39,335 bases of DNA from Falsirhodobacter xinxiangensis (GTDB taxonomy: Bacteria; Pseudomonadota; Alphaproteobacteria; Rhodobacterales; Rhodobacteraceae), in contig NZ_SMYN01000022.1 in the NCBI RefSeq assembly GCF_004959935.1, positions 1 to 39,335 on the forward strand, read 5' to 3'. A model generated the notes under the pieces. That model was not told the DNA's origin, did no database searches, and worked only from the letters and a program-made list of their open reading frames with translations. Positions within the stretch are counted from its first letter, which is position 1. Every line of letters starts with the position of its first letter. Position numbers and translations under genes: made by a program. Positions 35,328 to 39,335 of the stretch are shown piece after piece.

Positions 35328-36353
35328 TCATGCCAGATGCTGTTCGAAGAAGGCCTGTAGCCTGTCGAAGGGGATGGCGTCTGCACTGTCGTAAAGGTCG
35401 GTGTGGTTCGCGCCCGGAACGATCAGCAGTTCCTTTGGCTCGGCTGCGGCCGCATAGGCAGTTTCGCTGAAATACCGCGAATGGGCGGTCTCGCCATGCA
35501 CCAGCAGGACGGGGCGGGGTGCGATTTCGGCCATGTAGTTCAGGATCGGCATGTTCATGAACGACAGCGGCGTCGTCAGCGACCATGCGTTGCCGGAGTT
35601 GACTGCACGCGGATGATAGCCGCGCGGGGTCATGTAGTAATCGGCGTATTCCACGACGAACTGCGGCTCTCCGCCCGCAAGCTTCAACGAGTCAGGGCCA
35701 TAGGCGGGGGTTCCCGCCTCGGCATCCGCCCAACGCTGGTTCGACAGTTGCTCCAGCGTCGCGGCGCGCTGTTCGGGGGTGGTGCTGTCGTCATAGCCTT
35801 TGGACATGACGCGGGTCATGTCATACATCGTGCTGGCGACAGTTGCCTTGATCCGCTTGTCCACGGCAGCCGCGTTCAGCGCCATGCCGCCAAAACCACA
35901 GATGCCGATGATGCCGATCCGTTCGCGGTCCACCGACGGGTGCAGGCCGATGAAGTCAACGGCGGCACTGAAATCCTCGGTATTCATGTCTGGCGAGGCA
36001 ATGTTGCGCGGCGCGCCCCCGCTTTCGCCGGTATAGGACGGATCGAAGGCCAGCGTGGCAAAGCCCCGTTCTGCCATTGTCTGGGCGTAAAGACCCGAGG
36101 ATTGCTCCTTCACTGCACCAAACGGCCCCGAGACGGCCAGCGCGGGCAGCGCCCCCGTGCGGTCCTTCGGCAGATAGAGATCGCCCACAAGCGTGATGCC
36201 GTAGCGGTTAGTGAAGCTGACCTTTTCATGGTCAACGGCATCGCTTTTGGGGAAAGTCTTGTCCCAGTCCTGCGCTTGCGCAAAGGCGGGGCCTGTGGCA
36301 CCAAGCGCAGCGATGCCAAGGCCGGTGAGTTGCATCATGGAACGACGGTCCAT
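35328..36353 (-). CDS. Tat-exported alpha/beta hydrolase with Cys nucleophile (DLH/YcjY-like)
   Basis: The chosen start at 36353 has AGAGG six bases upstream; an ATG two codons earlier lies too close to that site. The protein (341 aa) begins MDRRSMMQLTGLGIAALGAT, a twin-arginine signal peptide with likely cleavage after AFA (residue 25). The nucleophile elbow reads GICGFGG with Cys152 in place of serine, as in dienelactone hydrolases, and His317 lies in GANHTDLY. YcjY-like hydrolases with this elbow are common but poorly characterised. The Tat signal implies folding in the cytoplasm and a periplasmic site. It lies between the MFS and dehydrogenase genes, with spacings of 20 and 16 nt. Confidence 0.88.
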   Translation of the reverse strand: MDRRSMMQLTGLGIAALGATGPAFAQAQDWDKTFPKSDAVDHEKVSFTNRYGITLVGDLYLPKDRTGALPALAVSGPFGAVKEQSSGLYAQTMAERGFATLAFDPSYTGESGGAPRNIASPDMNTEDFSAAVDFIGLHPSVDRERIGIIGICGFGGMALNAAAVDKRIKATVASTMYDMTRVMSKGYDDSTTPEQRAATLEQLSNQRWADAEAGTPAYGPDSLKLAGGEPQFVVEYADYYMTPRGYHPRAVNSGNAWSLTTPLSFMNMPILNYMAEIAPRPVLLVHGETAHSRYFSETAYAAAAEPKELLIVPGANHTDLYDSADAIPFDRLQAFFEQHLA

Positions 36354-36373
36354 TTTCATCCTCTTTCCAGTTT

Positions 36374-37555
36374 TCAGGGTTTCAAAAGGCCGCGACCGCT
36401 GCCGATCAGCGCCAGCGCGCCAAGGGCAAGCAACACGCTGCCGGTAAAAGTTGCCTCGATGGACCACGCTTCCAGCAGCGCGCCGCCAAGCACTGCCCCC
36501 AGCATGATTGCGGTCTGGATGCCTGCGACCATCAGGCTGCCCGCAGCCTCGGGGGCGTCGGCCACGTTGCGCGACATCCAGGTCATCCAAATGACCGACA
36601 TCGCGGTGTTCATCGCGCCCCAGACCACCAACAGAACGCCAGTTGCGGCCATGGACCCGCCAAGGACAATCAGCCCGACCGTGCAGCCGCCCATTACAAG
36701 CGCGGGCAGTTTTAAAAGCGGCGCGATGCCCGGGCCGATGAACTTGCCCGCCGCCCATGTGCCGATGAACCCCGCGCAGCCCAAGGCCAGCAGCAGCGCC
36801 GAAAGCTGCGCGACATCCACCTGCGTGATCTGCTCGAGGAAAGGCCGCAGATAGGTGAACATCGTAAAGGCCGAGCCCCACGTCAGCGTTGCCGATACAA
36901 GGCCGCGCGCGAAATACCGGCGGCGCAGCAGCAGCACCAGCGCAGCGAACGACTGGCGCCCTTCTGCAGGCAATGACGGCAGCGCGACCGCCAGCCAAGC
37001 GAGGTTCAGCGCCACGATCGGGGTCAGCGCCCAGAACACCTCGCGCCAGCCCAGTATCCCGCCCAGATAGCTGCCGACCGGCGCGGCAAAGGCCGCCGCA
37101 ATCGCCTGTCCGCCATACATCACTGCCAGAGCGCGGGGCACGTTGCCCTCAGGCACCAGCCTAATGATGACGGCGGCGGCCAGCGCCCAGAATCCGCCGA
37201 CACAGACACCCAAAAGCGCGCGCCCAACGATCAGCGTCGTGAAATCCGGCGCAATGGCGACCAGCACCAACGAGGCCAGCATCATCCCCGTGATCGCCAA
37301 CATCACGCTCTTGCGGTCCATTCGCCCTGCGACGGTGGTGACAAGCAGGCTTGCGATCACCGCAAACAGGCCGCTGATGGAAATCGCCTGTCCGGTCTGG
37401 CCCGCGCTGGCGCCCAGCCCCTCGGCCATGGGGGTCAAAAGGCTGACGGGCATGAACTCGGAGGCGATGAGCATCGCAACACAAAGCGACATTGCAAAGA
37501 CTGCGCCCCAGAGGGCAGCACCGTGGCGTTGGATTGGGTTGACGGTGGTGTCCAT
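36374..37555 (-). CDS. MFS efflux transporter (DHA1 family, 12 TM)
   Basis: The 393-residue protein has twelve hydrophobic helices and the typical motif A in the loop after TM2 (VAGRMDRKSVML), and GxLLGVCVGGFWALAAA as in TM4. It resembles NepI/SotB/AraJ-like drug/sugar/purine efflux proteins. It is the first gene of the minus operon (MFS, hydrolase, alcohol dehydrogenase, CMD-cupin) and is divergent from a LysR regulator, 122 nt away. Export of a toxic alcohol, aldehyde or aromatic compound is a reasonable inference. Confidence 0.93.
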   Translation of the reverse strand: MDTTVNPIQRHGAALWGAVFAMSLCVAMLIASEFMPVSLLTPMAEGLGASAGQTGQAISISGLFAVIASLLVTTVAGRMDRKSVMLAITGMMLASLVLVAIAPDFTTLIVGRALLGVCVGGFWALAAAVIIRLVPEGNVPRALAVMYGGQAIAAAFAAPVGSYLGGILGWREVFWALTPIVALNLAWLAVALPSLPAEGRQSFAALVLLLRRRYFARGLVSATLTWGSAFTMFTYLRPFLEQITQVDVAQLSALLLALGCAGFIGTWAAGKFIGPGIAPLLKLPALVMGGCTVGLIVLGGSMAATGVLLVVWGAMNTAMSVIWMTWMSRNVADAPEAAGSLMVAGIQTAIMLGAVLGGALLEAWSIEATFTGSVLLALGALALIGSGRGLLKP

Positions 37556-37567
37556 GATGCGCTCGCT

Positions 37568-37614
37568 AATTCGGGTGCCCCAAAGGTAGCGGCGTGGGAC
37601 CGCCCGGATTAGTG
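37568..37614. promoter_or_regulatory. Candidate LysR binding region (inverted repeat)
   Basis: CTAATTCGGG (37568-37577) and CCCGGATTAG (37605-37614) are inverted repeats with nine of ten bases matching, in the 122-nt divergent gap between the MFS and LysR genes. The spacing is longer than a single LysR box and suggests two half-regions. Confidence 0.4.
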
Positions 37615-37677
37615 ACCCAATTTCGCATGGACTTATCGACCAGAGCGATCAATCATCGCGGCCAAAAAGGAGCGGCC

Positions 37678-38568
37678 ATGCGGAAGACAGATTACAACGA
37701 CCTCGTCTGGTTCCAGGCTGTGGCCGAGATGCGGAGCTTCACCAAAGCCGCCGCGCGCATAGGTATCGCGCAATCCACCCTCAGTCATACGATCCGCCAA
37801 TTAGAGGCGCGCATGGGGCTCCAGCTTCTGGCGCGGAACACGCGCAACGTGACCCCAACCGCTGCAGGCGAGAGACTGCTCGCCACGATCACCCCCCGTT
37901 TTACCGAGATCGAGGACGAGATCGCCGATCTGATGGCGCTACGCGAAAAACCCTCCGGCTCGATCCGGTTAACCTTGTCTGATCATGCTTTCGAAAGCAC
38001 GGTCTGGCCGAAGCTCAAACCCGTGATGACCGATTACCCAGACATCAGCATCGAATTCAGCCTTGACAGCAGCTTCCGCAACATCGTGGACGAGGGCTTC
38101 GACGCCGGCGTCCGACTTGGCGAAAGCATCGAGAAAGACATGATCGCCATCCGCATCAGCCCCGACTGGCGGCTGGTTGCGGTTGCTTCGCCTGCATATT
38201 TCTCGGGAAACGGCATGCCCGAGCACCCGCAGGATTTGGTTCGGCACCGATGCATCAACATGCGCCAGATCACTTCAGGCGGACTATACGCGTGGGAGTT
38301 TGAGAAAGACGGGCAAGAACTGCGGGTGCGGGTGAATGGGCAAATTACGTTCAACAATTCCTACGCCATGATTGATGCCTGCGCCGCAGGCTTGGGCATC
38401 GCCTATGTTCCCGAGAACATCGTCGAGGCGCATATCGAAGCAGGAACCCTCTGCCAGACGCTGGATGACTGGTCGCCGCTGTTCGACGGCTATTACCTCT
38501 ATTATCCGAGCAGGCGTCAAAACCTTCCCGTGTTCAAGCTTCTGACGGATGCTCTTCGGATCAGGTAG
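37678..38568 (+). CDS. LysR-family transcriptional regulator (YafC/CrgA-like group)
   Basis: The 296-residue protein has the N-terminal HTH NDLVWFQAVAEMRSFTKAAA, IGIAQSTLSHTIRQLEARMG, and NTRNVTPTAAGERLL, followed by an effector domain with the typical FDAGVRLGESIEKDMIA, RHRCINMRQITSGGLYAWEF and GLGIAYVPENIVE. This group (with the FDAGVRLGE motif) usually controls a divergent oxidoreductase or transporter. AAGGAG precedes the ATG at 37678. The regulator is divergent from the MFS operon and is its likely regulator. No effector can be named. Confidence 0.94.
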   Translation: MRKTDYNDLVWFQAVAEMRSFTKAAARIGIAQSTLSHTIRQLEARMGLQLLARNTRNVTPTAAGERLLATITPRFTEIEDEIADLMALREKPSGSIRLTLSDHAFESTVWPKLKPVMTDYPDISIEFSLDSSFRNIVDEGFDAGVRLGESIEKDMIAIRISPDWRLVAVASPAYFSGNGMPEHPQDLVRHRCINMRQITSGGLYAWEFEKDGQELRVRVNGQITFNNSYAMIDACAAGLGIAYVPENIVEAHIEAGTLCQTLDDWSPLFDGYYLYYPSRRQNLPVFKLLTDALRIR

Positions 38569-38685
38569 CGCGTTGCCGGAACAGATCTGGGAGGAGCCTA
38601 CCAGCTACAATTCGGCCGCTCCGGCATGCACCCGATCCCCATGGACGATCAAATATCCACGCTCGGCGGCAGAACATTTTGCACT

Positions 38686-38746
38686 GCAGCGAAAGGCGGG
38701 TTTGTCCCATGGTCGACGGGCAGAGCCCGAAGCCGACCTTCACAGG
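38686..38746. repeat. Longer divergent form of the dispersed intergenic motif
   Basis: GCAGCGAAAGGCGGG followed about 30 bases later by GAGCCCGAAGCCGACCTTCA resembles full-length copies of a motif I remember from Rhodobacteraceae intergenic DNA. It is related to the short copies at 6822, 24032, 28896 and 39309. The boundaries are guesses. Confidence 0.35.
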
Positions 38747-38754
38747 TGGAGGCA

Positions 38755-39275
38755 TCAGCCTCGGCGGGCGGGATCGTTTTGAGCACAGAATCGATCAAGA
38801 AATGACATGGCCTCTTCGCGGTTGTGGAGACGGGTCTTTGTCTTGGAGAACGCATCATAGATCGCCAAATGGCCGCGGTAGCTGCTTGACGTTTCTCGCT
38901 TCCGATAGGCGGCTACCCAGTCCAGCAACTGGCTGAAGCTCTCTTCAGTGCCGCCTCCCTGATTGCCACGCTGTTTGACGTTGGTAAGGCACTCTTAGGC
39001 AAGTCCAGCCAGACAAGTCTTGTCACTCGGGGAAGTGCATTCTGGACAAGCCAGCCATAGACGCCTTCCATCACCCACTGGTCGGCCTCCGCCGCCCTCG
39101 CCACATCACGCATAGCGGCCGCATTCTCTCGGGGAACGCCATAGCGGCCGGGCTGCCAGCGAATGTCATCGAGGTGTAATGTTGGAAGCCGCCCCCTTCT
39201 TCCGATCTCCTTGGAGAGCCATGTCTTGCCGCTTCCGCTATTTCCGATGATCAGCAGTCTTTCGTGATAGGTCAT
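38755..39275 (-). pseudogene. P-loop kinase-like ATPase (FlaR/adenylate-kinase-like), one frameshift
   Basis: The frame from the ATG at 39275 (site GGAGACAG) begins ERLLIIGNSGSGKTWLSKEI with a P-loop GNSGSGKT, then LPTLHLDDIRWQPGRYGVP, QWVMEGVYGWLVQNALPR and LVWLDLP, the pattern of small nucleoside-kinase-like P-loop proteins annotated as topology modulation proteins. Near 38995-38996 one A is missing: CCT-AAG-AGT should read CCT-AAA-GAG, giving DLPKECLTNVKQRG. The restored frame runs EESFSQLLDWVAAYRKRETS, GHLAIYDAFSKTKTRLHN and MSFLDRFCAQNDPARRG to a TGA at 38755-38757. The total would be about 173 aa, the usual size. It may be a sequencing error; as read, the protein ends early at 38913 in an unrelated frame. 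Confidence 0.8.
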
Positions 39276-39308
39276 ACTGTCTCCGGAGGCTACTCTTTAG
39301 GGTGCGGC

Positions 39309-39330
39309 GCAGCGAATGGCGGCTAATGGG
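39309..39330. repeat. Dispersed intergenic motif GCAGCGAATG, copy near the end
   Basis: GCAGCGAATGGCGGCTAATG, closely like the copy at 24032 (GCAGCGAATGGCGGCAATG). It lies just upstream of the frameshifted P-loop gene. Confidence 0.45.
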
Positions 39331-39335
39331 ATGTG

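Noticed and set aside
35403-36854. 483-codon plus-strand frame
   Set aside because: Antisense to the Tat-exported hydrolase and the MFS gene; no domain recognised.

Overview
The window is GC-rich bacterial DNA with short intergenic gaps and Shine-Dalgarno starts. HWE-type histidine kinases, tandem DUF892 ferritin-like proteins, DUF2382, DUF4142, DUF2243 and DUF421 proteins, a manganese catalase and EcfG-like promoter motifs point to an alphaproteobacterium. Rhodobacterales is my best guess, from overall gene style and a dispersed intergenic motif; this is inference, since no rRNA or housekeeping marker is present. I see no rRNA, tRNA, CRISPR array, integrase or intact insertion sequence.

Region 1 (1-7.8 kb) holds the end of a DUF2382 stress protein and a signalling block. 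A sensor kinase is broken three ways: frameshift, stop codon, and an internal deletion that removed the phospho-acceptor histidine. Next is an intact kinase/receiver operon on the minus strand (945-aa GAF-PAS-GAF-PAS-GAF-HWE kinase plus a 120-aa receiver). Two decayed remnants follow: the C-terminus of an MFS transporter and a multiply frameshifted receiver.

Region 2 (7.8-18.3 kb, plus strand) is a stress and envelope block. It holds a membrane protein with a DUF421 protein, two DUF892 proteins, a manganese catalase, an SDR, a frameshifted patatin, DUF2243, secreted DUF4142, a metallo-beta-lactamase-fold protein with a small membrane protein, and a flavin monooxygenase-like gene overlapping a trehalose-synthase-type GH13 gene. 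Two genes here and one small gene near 23 kb share an upstream GGAAC-N17-GTT motif, as expected for EcfG (general stress response) promoters.

Region 3 (18.5-24 kb) has a two-gene minus-strand operon: an NAD synthetase fused to a CinA/PncC-type nicotinamide-nucleotide amidase, overlapping a thioredoxin-reductase-like flavoprotein. It also holds a doubly frameshifted M42 aminopeptidase, two small genes and a short glycosidase.

Region 4 (24-28.9 kb) is a catabolic/transport unit: a divergent LysR regulator, a PrpF/4-oxalomesaconate tautomerase-like isomerase and a complete SsuA/TauA-type ABC importer, closed by a strong terminator. A perfect inverted repeat sits between regulator and operon.

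Region 5 (28.9-39.3 kb) is redox and detoxification. An HxlR regulator diverges from a PRISE-type reductase and an Old Yellow Enzyme gene carrying a one-base deletion. A membrane metallophosphoesterase follows. A LysR regulator diverges from an MFS / Tat-exported hydrolase / zinc alcohol dehydrogenase / exported double-CMD-cupin operon. The window ends in a frameshifted P-loop kinase-like gene. Several otherwise well-preserved genes carry one small indel each, so sequencing error must be excluded before calling them real pseudogenes.
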